Numbered from the stretch's first letter, positions 20,153 through 29,185 are shown. The stretch is DNA of 64,000 nt from DATJFQ01 sp035495555 (GCA_035495555.1 DATJFQ010000077.1:1-64000), one strand, 5' to 3'. Notes: generated by a model from the letters alone, not told the origin. Program-made: numbers and translations.

Positions 20153-20166
20153 GTGAAACTTTTCAC
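20153..20166. promoter_or_regulatory. Palindrome GTGAAA-N2-TTTCAC
   Basis: A perfect inverted repeat of 6+6 bases lies two bases past a TATGAT (-10-like, 20147-20152, plus strand) in the region shared by the act operon and the M61 peptidase gene. Its position suggests a regulator site on the rightward promoter. No regulator is identified. Confidence 0.4.
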
Positions 20167-20189
20167 AAGGTTGTCAATCGCGCGGACCC

Positions 20190-20224
20190 GGGAATTGGGA
20201 ATTGGGAATTGGGAATTGGGAGTT
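20190..20224. repeat. Heptamer array, five GGGAATT units
   Basis: Four exact GGGAATT copies and one GGGAGTT, head to tail without interruption, in the leader of the M61 peptidase gene. The same unit family occurs at 6757-6912 and 42571-42647. Confidence 0.92.
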
Positions 20225-20250
20225 TACGATGTCGCATCCAGGAGGAGAGC

Positions 20251-22083
20251 GTGCGATTTGGTGTGGTGTTCTCGATCATCTTCGCGCTCGCGGCCGCGCC
20301 GGCGCAGCAGGCGGGAAGAGATCCCGTTGTCTACAAAGTGTCTTTCCCCGCGCCCGAGCATCACATCGCGCAGGTCGACGTGACGTGGACGCACGTGACC
20401 AGCCCCAGGCTGCAGGCCCGTATGAGCCGATCCTCACCAGGCCGCTACGCGCTGCACGAGTTCGCCAAGAACGTATACGACGTCCACGCGTTCAATGGCG
20501 CGGGCGCCGAACTCCCGATCACGCGGCCGAATCCCTACGAATGGGATATCGCCGGCCACGACGGGACGGTCCGCATCACCTACACCATCTACGGCGACCA
20601 CGTGGACGGCACGTATCTCGGCATCGACCGCCAGCACGCGCACCTGAACATGCCCGCGGCGTTCATGTGGGCGCGCGGCATGGACGATGAGCCCATACGA
20701 ATCACGTTCACCGCGCCCCAGGGCCTCGAGTGGAAGGTCGCCACCCAGCTTTTCACGACGACGGACCCGTGGACGTTCACCGCCCCGAACCTGCAATACC
20801 TGTTCGACAGCCCGACCGAGCTGAGCAACTACACGCTCAAGTCATTCGGCGTGAAGAACCCGGACGGCACGACGTTCACGATCCGTGCGGCCGTGCACGC
20901 GGACGCTTCGCCACAGGAGGTCGATCAGTACGCCGACGGGCTGCAGAAAATCGTCGACGAAGCAGCCGCCGTGTATGGTGAGTTCCCGCAGTACGAGCCG
21001 GGCACATACACGTTTCTCGCCGACTATCTGCCGACGAACTCGGGCGACGGCATGGAGCACCGCAACAGCACCGTCGTCACGGGCCGCACGCTGCGCACCG
21101 CCCTCAACACGGCCTCACACGAGTTCTTCCACTGCTGGAACGTCGAACGCATCCGGCCCGTGGGCCTCGAGCCGTTCAATTTCGAAGAAGCGAACATGAC
21201 GGATTCCCTCTGGCTGGCCGAGGGCTTCACGCAGTACTACGGTCCGCTCATCCTGACGCGCGCCGGGCTGTTGGATCCGGAGCAGGTGGTGAGCGAGTTC
21301 GGCCGGAACGCGAACGCGGTGGTCAATGGATCGGGCCGTCAGTTTCGTTCGGCGGTGGACATGAGCCGCATGGCTCCGTTCGTCGATGCGGCGCGTGCGG
21401 TCGACCGGACCAATTTCAACGCCACGTTCATCTCTTATTACACCTATGGGGCCGCGATCGCTGCCGGCCTCGATCTAACCCTCCGCGAGCGCAGCAACGG
21501 CAAGGTGACGCTCGATGACTTCATGCGTGCGATGTGGAAGGCCTACGGCAAGCCGGGTGGACCGGCGCCTGGTCTCGTCGGACATCCCTACTCGCTGAAC
21601 GACGTCCGCGACCGCCTCGCCGACGTCTCCGGCGACCGCGCATTCGCAGCGGAGTTCATGCAGCGATACATCGTCGGCCGCGAAGCCATCGACTTCGCCC
21701 GGGTGGGGCGGTATGTCGGCGTCGACGTGCGCAAAGCGCATCCGGGAGCCGCATGGATGGGAGACGTAACGCTGCAGGGCGGGGGGACGACCATCAGCAC
21801 GCTCGTCGATCCCGGGTCGCCCGCGTACCAAGCCGGCCTCGAACAGGACGATACGATCACGTCGCTCGACGGGAAACCCGTGTCCGCACCGCAGCAGATC
21901 GAGGCCATTCTGCGAGCGCACAAACCGGGCGATCAGATCTCGGTCGCGTTCACTCAGCGCAGCGGCCCCGCGACGGGAACCATCACGCTGGCCGAGGATC
22001 CGACGATCGAGTTCGTCATCGATCCCAACGCGACGGCGGAGCAGGTGAAGGCGCGAAGCGCGTGGCTGTCGAGCCGCAAATAA
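20251..22083 (+). CDS. M61-family peptidase with C-terminal PDZ domain
   Basis: A 610-residue secreted zinc aminopeptidase-like protein. The GTG start is set by GGAGGAG at 20241. A signal peptide ends near AAAPAQQ. The catalytic site is HEFFH at about 290-294, with a third ligand in WLAEGFTQYY (E324), the M61 (glycyl aminopeptidase) pattern. Residues about 495-590 form a PDZ domain with the carboxylate-binding-like PGSPAYQAGLEQDDTITSLDG. Likely periplasmic or surface trimming of N-terminal Gly/Ala from peptides. Its stop shares a base with the next start (TAATG), so the two are cotranslated. Confidence 0.92.
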   Translation: MRFGVVFSIIFALAAAPAQQAGRDPVVYKVSFPAPEHHIAQVDVTWTHVTSPRLQARMSRSSPGRYALHEFAKNVYDVHAFNGAGAELPITRPNPYEWDIAGHDGTVRITYTIYGDHVDGTYLGIDRQHAHLNMPAAFMWARGMDDEPIRITFTAPQGLEWKVATQLFTTTDPWTFTAPNLQYLFDSPTELSNYTLKSFGVKNPDGTTFTIRAAVHADASPQEVDQYADGLQKIVDEAAAVYGEFPQYEPGTYTFLADYLPTNSGDGMEHRNSTVVTGRTLRTALNTASHEFFHCWNVERIRPVGLEPFNFEEANMTDSLWLAEGFTQYYGPLILTRAGLLDPEQVVSEFGRNANAVVNGSGRQFRSAVDMSRMAPFVDAARAVDRTNFNATFISYYTYGAAIAAGLDLTLRERSNGKVTLDDFMRAMWKAYGKPGGPAPGLVGHPYSLNDVRDRLADVSGDRAFAAEFMQRYIVGREAIDFARVGRYVGVDVRKAHPGAAWMGDVTLQGGGTTISTLVDPGSPAYQAGLEQDDTITSLDGKPVSAPQQIEAILRAHKPGDQISVAFTQRSGPATGTITLAEDPTIEFVIDPNATAEQVKARSAWLSSRK

Positions 22084-23105
22084 TGAGGAACACGAACAGG
22101 CAGGCAGGAAGGATTGCGGCAGCGCGAGTGACCGCAGCGAACGAGCGTGCAGGGGGGGCCCGCGGGGCGAAGCCCCCCGACAAATACGACGTGATTGTCG
22201 TCGGCGCCGGGCCGGCCGGGTTGAGTGCGGCGCTGATCCTCGGACGTTGCCGGCGCCGCGTACTCGTGTGCGACAGTGGACGTCCGCGCAATGCCGCGTC
22301 GCACGCGATGCACGGGTACCTCACGCGCGACGGGATCGCTCCGCGCGAGTTTCTCGGCCTCGGGCGCGCGCAGCTCCAGCAGTACGACACGGTGCAGGTG
22401 ATCGACGTCGAGGTCGCGGCGGCAGCGTGCGAAGGAGAGAACCGATTTTCGGTCACCCTCGCGACGGGGCAGACGCATCTCGCGCGCAAGCTGCTCCTCG
22501 CCACCGGCGTTGTCGATCGCGTCCCGCCGATTCCCGGATTCGCGGAGCTGTATGGCCGAAGCGTCTTCCACTGCCCGTATTGCGACGGCTGGGAAGTCCG
22601 CAATGAACCATGGGCCGTCTACGGAAAAGGAGACCGCGCCTACGGCCTCGCGCTGGAACTGACGACGTGGACACACGACATCGTCGTGTGCACGGACGGC
22701 CCTGCGGACATGGACCGCCGACAGCGATCACGGCTCGAGCGGCTCGGCATGTCCATTCGTGAAGATCGTGTCGCGCGGCTCGACGGCGCGGACGGCGTGC
22801 TCGCGCGCATCGTCTTCGAGACGGGCGATCCGCTTCCCCGGCGTGCGCTCTTCTTCACCACCGGACAGGAACAGCGGTCGCAGCTCGCGCTGTCACTCGG
22901 CTGCGAGTTCAACGACAAGGGTACTGTCCGCACCGGGAAATACGAGGCCACTCACCTGCCCGGCCTCTATGTCGCCGGGGACGCCTCACGAGCGGTCCAA
23001 TGGGTCGTCGTCGCGGCGGCCGAGGGGGCCGAGGCGGCATTCGCCATCAACACTGACCTGATTCGCGAAGATCTCGAGCGGAAAGCGCCTCCGGGAAGGG
23101 AATAA
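22083..23105 (+). CDS. Thioredoxin-reductase-like FAD/NAD(P) oxidoreductase
   Basis: A 340-residue flavoprotein. FAD-binding VVGAGPAGLSAALILG is at about 39-54. The redox pair is in HCPYCDGWE, an NAD(P) segment follows, and the FAD-binding LPGLYVAGDASRAVQWVVVAA is near the C-terminus. It belongs to the low-molecular-weight thioredoxin/AhpF-like reductases; electron acceptor unknown. Oddity: the first ~30 residues before the Rossmann strand are low-complexity and encoded partly by a GC-rich hairpin (22153-22179), so the translated start could be internal. It overlaps the M61 gene by one base. Confidence 0.85.
   Translation: MRNTNRQAGRIAAARVTAANERAGGARGAKPPDKYDVIVVGAGPAGLSAALILGRCRRRVLVCDSGRPRNAASHAMHGYLTRDGIAPREFLGLGRAQLQQYDTVQVIDVEVAAAACEGENRFSVTLATGQTHLARKLLLATGVVDRVPPIPGFAELYGRSVFHCPYCDGWEVRNEPWAVYGKGDRAYGLALELTTWTHDIVVCTDGPADMDRRQRSRLERLGMSIREDRVARLDGADGVLARIVFETGDPLPRRALFFTTGQEQRSQLALSLGCEFNDKGTVRTGKYEATHLPGLYVAGDASRAVQWVVVAAAEGAEAAFAINTDLIREDLERKAPPGRE
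22130..22180. repeat. GC-rich palindromic (REP-like) element
   Basis: A GAGTGACCGCAGCGAACGAG segment is followed by a hairpin whose seven-base GC arms (GGGGGGC and GCCCCCC) enclose a 12-base loop. It lies inside the N-terminal coding region of the flavoprotein. It resembles dispersed REP-like palindromes rather than conserved protein code. Confidence 0.45.
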
Positions 23106-23164
23106 ACCGGCGGATTCGTGAGTTTGTGAATGGTGGGATTTAGGGGTCGCGCCATTGGCATTGT

Positions 23165-23205
23165 ATTGGACTGCTCATCGGCGCCTCCAACGCTGGATTG
23201 GACTG
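23165..23205 (+). promoter_or_regulatory. Direct repeat ATTGGACTG x2, likely MocR operator
   Basis: Two exact 9-mers ATTGGACTG start at 23165 and 23197, 32 bases (about three helical turns) apart, 35-75 bases upstream of the MocR gene. MocR-family regulators typically bind direct repeats with a TGGAC-like core near their own promoter, so autoregulation is inferred. Between them lies TCCA-N4-TGGA. The remaining gap (23106-23164) shows only a faint 7-nt periodicity. Confidence 0.6.
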
Positions 23206-23239
23206 ATTTCCGCCGTCCGGCAATGATGTGATCGCAATC

Positions 23240-24685
23240 ATGTTGAGCATCGAACGTCAGTTCGTCAGGACTCATCGGCCCCTCTACGGTCACCTGGTGT
23301 CGCTCCTGGAAACCGCGATCGCGAGCGGCGAGCTGCCGTCCGGCTCGCGGCTTCCGCCGGAGCGGACGCTGGCCGAGCGCCTCAGCATCAGCCGCACGAC
23401 CGTCGTCAGCGCGTATCGGGAACTCGAAGCGCGCGGACTGCTCCGCGGCTACGTCGGCCGGGGCACCTTCGTCTGCGCCGCGCCCGAACCCGAAGGGACC
23501 CCGTTTGCCTGGCGCGGGAAAATCGCCGCGGCGGCGCTCCGCACGAGCGACTCGACGCTGCGCGACATCGTCCGCCACTCGTCGGATGCGCGGCTGCTCT
23601 CGCTCGCCGCGGGTGAACCCGCCATCGACAAGTTCCCCAACGAGGCGTTCCTCGAGGCCGTCAATCACGTGCTGCGAACCGATCCCTCCTCGGCGTGGCG
23701 CCACGGTCCCACGGAAGGGCAGCCTGCGTTGCGAGAAGCGATTGCGGATCGCTACGGCGTGCCGTCGGACAGCGTGCTGATTCTTTCGGGCGCGCAGCAA
23801 GGCCTCGATCTGCTTGCGCGTTGCCTCATCGATCCCGGCGACGCCGTGATCATCGACCGTCCCGGCTATCTCGGCGCGATCCAGTCGTTCCGCGCGGCGG
23901 GGGCCAAGCTGACGGGTTGGGACATCCTTCGCGGCGACACGGACGAACTCGAGGATCTTCTCGTCCGGTACCGGCCGAAACTCATTTACACGAATCCCAC
24001 GTTCCACAACCCGACCGGGACGACGCTGCCGGTGCGGGTGCGGCGTGAGGTGCTGTCGCTCGCGCAGCGGTATCGCGTGCCGATCGTGGAGGACGCCACC
24101 TATCGCGATCTGTTTTTCTCGGAACCGCCGCCGCCGTCGCTGCGCGAGCTGGACGACGCGAATATCGTGATTTATCTCAACAGCTTCTCGAAGGTGATGG
24201 CGCCCGGCCTTCGCCTCGGATGGATTGCAGCGGCGCCGTCCATCGTGGACCAGATCGCGATCATCAAGCAGCGGCTCGACCCGCATACGCCGAACCTCGT
24301 GCAGTTCGCGGTCGCGCGGCTGATGGGACAGGGGGCGTTCGACGGGCACCTCGCCACGATCCGCGCCGAACACGCGAAGCGATGCACGCAGATGATCGCG
24401 GCGATCCAGCGGTACGTGCCTGCGGGAGCGCTGCGGTTCGCGCGCCCGGCAGGAGGGCTGTATCTCTGGTGCCGGCTCCCGACGGGCGTGAGCGCGAGCG
24501 CGCTCTATGACCGCGCGCTCGCCGCCGGCGTCGCGTTCGTGCAGGGTTCCGCGTTCTACGCGGATCCCGCCGGTGATTCGGAACTGCGCCTCTGTTTCAG
24601 CGGCGTGCTCCCGTCGGCTATCGACGAGAGCATCAGAAAGCTCGCCGGGTGCTTCGGGAGTTCCCGCGTCGTGCTCTCCGCGTAG
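23240..24685 (+). CDS. MocR/GntR-family regulator with aminotransferase-like domain
   Basis: A 481-residue fusion. Residues 1-75 are a GntR winged helix (SGSRLPPERTLAERLSISRT). A linker and a fold-type I PLP aminotransferase domain follow. The PLP lysine is K318 in NSFSKVMAPGLRLGW, with TNPTFHNPTGTTLP and DATYRDLFF around the cofactor. The ATG at 23240 is used; a GTG four codons earlier is possible. PLP-binding regulators of this type sense amino acids, GABA, taurine or PLP itself; the effector is not evident from the neighbours. Candidate binding repeats lie upstream. Confidence 0.92.
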   Translation: MLSIERQFVRTHRPLYGHLVSLLETAIASGELPSGSRLPPERTLAERLSISRTTVVSAYRELEARGLLRGYVGRGTFVCAAPEPEGTPFAWRGKIAAAALRTSDSTLRDIVRHSSDARLLSLAAGEPAIDKFPNEAFLEAVNHVLRTDPSSAWRHGPTEGQPALREAIADRYGVPSDSVLILSGAQQGLDLLARCLIDPGDAVIIDRPGYLGAIQSFRAAGAKLTGWDILRGDTDELEDLLVRYRPKLIYTNPTFHNPTGTTLPVRVRREVLSLAQRYRVPIVEDATYRDLFFSEPPPPSLRELDDANIVIYLNSFSKVMAPGLRLGWIAAAPSIVDQIAIIKQRLDPHTPNLVQFAVARLMGQGAFDGHLATIRAEHAKRCTQMIAAIQRYVPAGALRFARPAGGLYLWCRLPTGVSASALYDRALAAGVAFVQGSAFYADPAGDSELRLCFSGVLPSAIDESIRKLAGCFGSSRVVLSA

Positions 24686-24764
24686 GGCAATTCACGAGCT
24701 TTACGACTCTTCGCTGCCTCGAGCCGCGCGCAGGCTCCGTTATGATGGGTCGCAGGAGGCGACC

Positions 24765-24917
24765 ATGGTCAAAGACCCCGTCTGCGGGATGACAATCGAC
24801 GAGAAGACAGCGAAGGGCAAGAGCGAGTACAAAGGGCAGACCTATTATTTCTGCGCGACGTCGTGCAAGACGAAGTTCGATGCCGCACCCGAGCAGTACG
24901 TCGGTTCCCAGCGCTGA
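24765..24917 (+). CDS. YHS-domain metal-binding protein
   Basis: A 50-residue single-domain protein, MVKDPVCGMTIDEKTA followed by YYFCATSCKTKFDAAPEQY, placed by AGGAGG ten bases upstream and a TATGAT-like -10 at 24741. The YHS domain carries cysteines (VCGM, CATSC) that in larger proteins such as copper ATPases bind metal. As a free domain it may act as a small metal carrier or sensor. It is not adjacent to a metal transporter here, and it precedes a methyltransferase gene by 24 bases. Confidence 0.88.
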   Translation: MVKDPVCGMTIDEKTAKGKSEYKGQTYYFCATSCKTKFDAAPEQYVGSQR

Positions 24918-24941
24918 CCCGCTCCGCCTGTCCCCAGCACG

Positions 24942-25718
24942 ATGCCGGACTGGAACGCCACGAGCTATCACGAGCTGTCGACACCGCAGCAGGCGTGGGG
25001 ACGGCGGGTTCTGGAACGCATCGACGCGGAAGGATCCGAACGTGCGCTCGATATCGGCTGCGGAACCGGGCGGCTCACAGCGGAACTCGCGCGCATCCTT
25101 CCGCGCGGTACCGTCGTCGGCGTCGATCGATCCGAATCGATGCTCGAGGCGGCGGGCGCCTGGCTGAAGACCGCCGCGCCTCGTACCCGGCTCATTCTCG
25201 CCGACGCCGCCGCCCTTCCGTTCACCCGCGCGTTCGACATCGTGTTCAGCACTGCGACATTCCACTGGGTGCCGGACCACAGCGCGCTGTTCCGGTCCGT
25301 GATCATCGCGTTGAAACCGGGTGGACGCCTCGTTGCGCAGTGCGGCGGCGGGCCGAACATCGCGCTCCTGCACGCGCGCGCGGAACGGCTGATGCGGACG
25401 CGGTATCTGCCGTGGTTCGACGGCTGGCGCGACCCCTGGTACTTCGCGGACGTTGAATCCACCCGCCGCCGGCTGGCGGCCGTCGGTTTCGAACGCATCG
25501 AACTCTCGCTCGAAGAGGCGCCGACGACGTTCCCGAGCGCGCGCGCGTTTGCCGAATTCATCACGACCGTGTGCGTGCGCACGCACCTGGAGCGCCTGCC
25601 GCGCATCGAACGCCAGGCGTTCGTGGATGCACTCACGGTCGAAGCCGCCGCGGACACTCCGCCGTTCACACTCGATTACTGGCGGCTGAATATCTCCGCC
25701 CACCGTCCGCGCGCATGA
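24942..25718 (+). CDS. Class I SAM-dependent methyltransferase
   Basis: A 258-residue methyltransferase of the trans-aconitate-methyltransferase-like type. Motif I ALDIGCGTGRLTAELA is at about 33-50, GVDRSESMLEAA follows, then the LADAAALPF motif and FHWVPDHSALF, and a substrate-side half with WYFADVESTRRRL. The natural substrate is not predictable. The stop overlaps the next ATG by four bases (ATGA), linking it translationally with the MutS-like gene. Confidence 0.88.
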   Translation: MPDWNATSYHELSTPQQAWGRRVLERIDAEGSERALDIGCGTGRLTAELARILPRGTVVGVDRSESMLEAAGAWLKTAAPRTRLILADAAALPFTRAFDIVFSTATFHWVPDHSALFRSVIIALKPGGRLVAQCGGGPNIALLHARAERLMRTRYLPWFDGWRDPWYFADVESTRRRLAAVGFERIELSLEEAPTTFPSARAFAEFITTVCVRTHLERLPRIERQAFVDALTVEAAADTPPFTLDYWRLNISAHRPRA

Positions 25719-27526
25719 CGCCGCGCGAGTGGTATGTCGCGCGTCTCGCGCACTGGACGGCCGTGCGCGAGGCGAAGGAACGGATCGCGACGACGCTGTC
25801 GCGGCTTCGTCTGGTGACGTTCCTCGCTGGCGCCGTGCTGCTATGGGTCGGGCTCCGGCACGGCCCGACGACGCTGGCGTACGCCGGGGTCGTGTCGTTC
25901 GTCCTGTTCGGCGTTCTGGTCGCCGTTCATGACCGCAGCCTGGAACAGGTGGCCCGGGCGACTGCCGGCGAAACGCTCAGCACAATCGGCCTGGCGCGCC
26001 TCGAGCGCGACTGGAAAGTGCTCCCGCCGGTCGACGACCCCGACAACGACTCCGCGGGGCCGCCGGTGTTTGCCGCGGATCTGGATGTCGTCGGTCCGGC
26101 GTCGCTGCGGCAGTGGCTCGGACGGTCCGCGACGATTGAGGGGACGCGCCGCCTGCGAGCCTGGCTGTTCGTTCCTGCCGGACGTCTCACCATCGATCGC
26201 CGCCAATCGGCGGTCCGCGAACTGGCGCCGCAGGCGTTGTGGCGCGAGTCGCTTCTGATGGAGGGCGCCCGCGGCGTGTCGGCTGCGGCAGAACTCGACC
26301 GATTCTTCGAGTGGGCCGAATCGAAGGCTTCCGCCGTCCCGCGATCCTTGCAGACCGCGGTCCCGCTCCTGACAGCGGCGACGCTGGGCCTCCTGACGGC
26401 GGAGGCGACGGGGTGGATTGACGGTGCGTGGTGGATTTCGCCGATGCTCGCCGGCGTCGTGCTGTCGTTTGCGTTTGCGGCGGCGATTTACCGCACCTTC
26501 GACACCATTTCGATCGGGGAGCGGGTGCTGCGGCAGCACGCGGCGATGTTCGCGCTGGTCGAGCACGAACAGTGGTCATCGCCCGTGCTGGCGGACATGT
26601 CCGAACGGCTGCGTCGAAACGGCTCCGCGTCGCGGATGGTGTCACGTCTCTCGCGTCTGGGCCAGTGGTCGGAACTCCGCCGCTCTGCCGCGCTGCTGCA
26701 CTTTCCCATCCAGGCGTTCACGCTGTGGGACTTCCACCTCCTCTTCGCCACCGAGCGCTGGCGCCGTCGATGCGGAGCATTCGTGCGCGACTGGTTCGAC
26801 GCGCTGGGCGAGATTGACGCGCTCGCGACGCTGGCAACCATCCACCATGACGAGCCGGCGTGGGCGCTGCCGGAAATCGATTACGAGTTCCAGTCGATCG
26901 AAGCGGACGACCTGGGACACCCGCTCATCGCGCCGGAACGGCGTGTCGGCAACGACATCACGCTCGGGCCGCCGGGAAGCGTGCTGCTCGTGACCGGCTC
27001 CAACATGTCCGGCAAGAGCACGTTGCTGCGTGCGATCGGGCTGAACGTGCTGCTCGCGCAGGCGGGCGCTCCGGTGTGCGCCGCACGGCTGAGGCTGCCG
27101 CCGTGCGATCTGCAGACCAGCCTGCTCATCCAGGATTCGCTCGAACGCGGCGTGTCATATTTCATGGCAGCGCTCGCGCGCCTCAAGACCATCGTCGATG
27201 CCGCGGACCGCGAACGCAAGGGACCTCGCCGCGTTGTCTACCTGCTGGACGAGCTGTTGCAGGGGACCAACAGCGCCGAGCGGGCGGTCGCGGTCCGGGC
27301 TGTCGCGCGGCACCTCCTCAATGCCGGCGCCATCGGCGCAATGACCACGCACGATCTCGCGATCGCGTCGTACGAGCCGTTTGCGTCGCATGCCCGGCTC
27401 GTGCACTTTTCGGAACAAGTGCACCCCGACGGCAGCATGACGTTCGACTACGTGCTCCGCGAGGGCATCGCCACATCCAGGAATGCGCTTCGTCTGATGC
27501 AATTGATCGGGATCGAACCGAAATGA
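25715..27526 (+). CDS. MutS-like ATPase with predicted membrane segments
   Basis: A 603-residue protein. Two hydrophobic helices lie near the N-terminus (about 33-48 and 54-72) and another hydrophobic pair at about 210-262. A lever-like helical region and a complete MutS-type ATPase follow: Walker A TGSNMSGKSTLLRA at about 426-439, QDSLERGVSYFMAAL, Walker B YLLDELLQGTNS near 507, and MTTHDLAIA. The mismatch-binding and connector domains of MutS are missing. Membrane-associated MutS-like ATPases of this size occur in several phyla and have no settled role. It overlaps the methyltransferase and the following membrane-protein gene by four bases each. Confidence 0.85.
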   Translation: MTPREWYVARLAHWTAVREAKERIATTLSRLRLVTFLAGAVLLWVGLRHGPTTLAYAGVVSFVLFGVLVAVHDRSLEQVARATAGETLSTIGLARLERDWKVLPPVDDPDNDSAGPPVFAADLDVVGPASLRQWLGRSATIEGTRRLRAWLFVPAGRLTIDRRQSAVRELAPQALWRESLLMEGARGVSAAAELDRFFEWAESKASAVPRSLQTAVPLLTAATLGLLTAEATGWIDGAWWISPMLAGVVLSFAFAAAIYRTFDTISIGERVLRQHAAMFALVEHEQWSSPVLADMSERLRRNGSASRMVSRLSRLGQWSELRRSAALLHFPIQAFTLWDFHLLFATERWRRRCGAFVRDWFDALGEIDALATLATIHHDEPAWALPEIDYEFQSIEADDLGHPLIAPERRVGNDITLGPPGSVLLVTGSNMSGKSTLLRAIGLNVLLAQAGAPVCAARLRLPPCDLQTSLLIQDSLERGVSYFMAALARLKTIVDAADRERKGPRRVVYLLDELLQGTNSAERAVAVRAVARHLLNAGAIGAMTTHDLAIASYEPFASHARLVHFSEQVHPDGSMTFDYVLREGIATSRNALRLMQLIGIEPK

Positions 27527-29136
27527 GCCCGAGACGCAGTGGTCTTGTCGCGGCGGTCATCCTCACAGCGGCGTGGCTCGTCATCACGTGGCCGCAGCCC
27601 CGCGTCCTCGCGACGGCTGCGTATCCGCATCAGGACGTGTACTTCAACATGTGGCGCCTCGAATGGCTGGCGCACATCGTCGTCCGCGATCCGCGGCATC
27701 TCCTCGACGGCAACATGTTCTACCCGGAGACGCGTACGCTGACCTATTCCGACGCGGTCCCCGTCGAAGGCGCAGTCGCCGCGCCGTTGATCTGGATGCA
27801 CGTTCCGCCCGTCCTGGTGCAGAACCTCATGATTTTCGGCGCGATGATCGTGTCGGGGTGCGCGATGTTCGCGCTCGTCCGATACCTGACGGCTTCGGCT
27901 GGCGCGGCGCTCATTGCCGCGCTCGGGTTCGCGTTTGCTCCCTATCGAATCGACCACGTCATGCACCTCGAGCTGCAGTGGGTGATGTGGTCGCCGCTCG
28001 CGTTTTTGTACCTGCATCGAACGTTCGAGACAGGGCGCCTGAAGTATGGTGTGCTGACGGGCCTGATGGTCGCGCTGCAGATGCTCTCGAGCATCTATTA
28101 CGGCGTGTTCCTGGCGACGCTGCTCGGTGCGGGTACAGCGCTGCTCTTTCTCGCGCGCCGGCTGGAACATCCCAGGCAAACGATGATCGCGCTCGCGGCG
28201 GGCGCCCTGCTCGCCGCGACGATCTGCGGGGCCTACGCGGTTCCATACCTGAAGACCCGCGCTCACGTCGGTGAACGGTCGGTCGAACAGGTGGCGATGT
28301 TCAGCGCGCGACCGTCGAATTATCTGACCGCGACGCCGGACAACTGGTTGTACGGGCACGTACTGGAATCACGCGGTCGTCCGGAGCGCCGGCTGTTCCC
28401 CGGCGCGATCATCGGCCTCCTCGCGATGATCGGGCTGCTGCTGCGGCCGCCGGCGCGGACGGGGATCGTGTACCTGCTGCTGCTCGTGCTCGCGTTCGAG
28501 ATGTCGCTGGGTTTCAGCGGACACATCTACGCGTGGCTCTACCACTATGTGCCGGTGTATCGCGGCTTGCGGGCGGTTGCGCGGCTTGGCGTGTACGTGT
28601 TGCTGTTCGTGTGCGTATTGGCGGGGTACGGGTTCACAGCATTGTCATACGCGTGGGGACGGAGGGCCCGGATTGCGTTGGCGGCCGTGCTGATAGCGGC
28701 GGTCACCGCGGAGTACCGCGTGTCGCTGCCGTTGAGCGACGATCCGGCGAACACAGCGCCGCCCGTTTATCGCATTCTCGCGCGCCAGCCTCGCGGGGTC
28801 GTCGCGGAATTTCCCATGACCGACCCGAGCCACCTTCCCGGGCTCGACCCGCAATATCTGTATTGCTCGACGTTTCACTGGTTTCCGCTCGTCAACGGAT
28901 ACAGCGGCATGTACCCCCAGTCGTACATCGATCGTCTGATCCGCCTTGAACACTTTCCGGACGCCCGGTCGCTCCAGCAACTGCAGTCCGACGACGTCCG
29001 CTACATCATCCTGCACGACTGGGAAGGCCGAGACGCCGCCAGACGGGCGCTTTCGATGTCCACCGACTACACCTTTCTCGGCGAATTCGGCGACATGCCG
29101 ACGGGGACGGCGTTCCTGTATCAGGCTCGCGACTGA
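27523..29136 (+). CDS. Polytopic membrane protein, GT-C/YfhO-like
   Basis: A 537-residue protein with about ten membrane helices. After the first helix comes AYPHQDVYFNMWRLEW, whose acidic residues sit where GT-C glycosyltransferases keep their catalytic loop. A soluble C-terminal part follows (VVAEFPMTDPSHLPGLDPQY, DVRYIILHDWEG). The layout matches lipid-linked-sugar glycosyltransferases or YfhO-type proteins. Donor and acceptor are unknown. It opens the surface-glycan locus and overlaps the MutS-like gene by four bases. Confidence 0.75.
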   Translation: MSPRRSGLVAAVILTAAWLVITWPQPRVLATAAYPHQDVYFNMWRLEWLAHIVVRDPRHLLDGNMFYPETRTLTYSDAVPVEGAVAAPLIWMHVPPVLVQNLMIFGAMIVSGCAMFALVRYLTASAGAALIAALGFAFAPYRIDHVMHLELQWVMWSPLAFLYLHRTFETGRLKYGVLTGLMVALQMLSSIYYGVFLATLLGAGTALLFLARRLEHPRQTMIALAAGALLAATICGAYAVPYLKTRAHVGERSVEQVAMFSARPSNYLTATPDNWLYGHVLESRGRPERRLFPGAIIGLLAMIGLLLRPPARTGIVYLLLLVLAFEMSLGFSGHIYAWLYHYVPVYRGLRAVARLGVYVLLFVCVLAGYGFTALSYAWGRRARIALAAVLIAAVTAEYRVSLPLSDDPANTAPPVYRILARQPRGVVAEFPMTDPSHLPGLDPQYLYCSTFHWFPLVNGYSGMYPQSYIDRLIRLEHFPDARSLQQLQSDDVRYIILHDWEGRDAARRALSMSTDYTFLGEFGDMPTGTAFLYQARD

Positions 29137-29185
29137 GCTCTGCCGTGTGGCATTCAAGTTGCTCCGGAACGCGGTGGAGGCCTTC

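Noticed and set aside
23106..23160. Another heptamer array after the flavoprotein gene
   Set aside because: Only a faint GTGARTT-like periodicity without two matching adjacent units; not separable from chance.
24765..24917. YHS protein as a fragment of a copper-transporting ATPase
   Set aside because: It has its own ribosome site and stop, a full YHS domain, and no ATPase sequence in any frame nearby.
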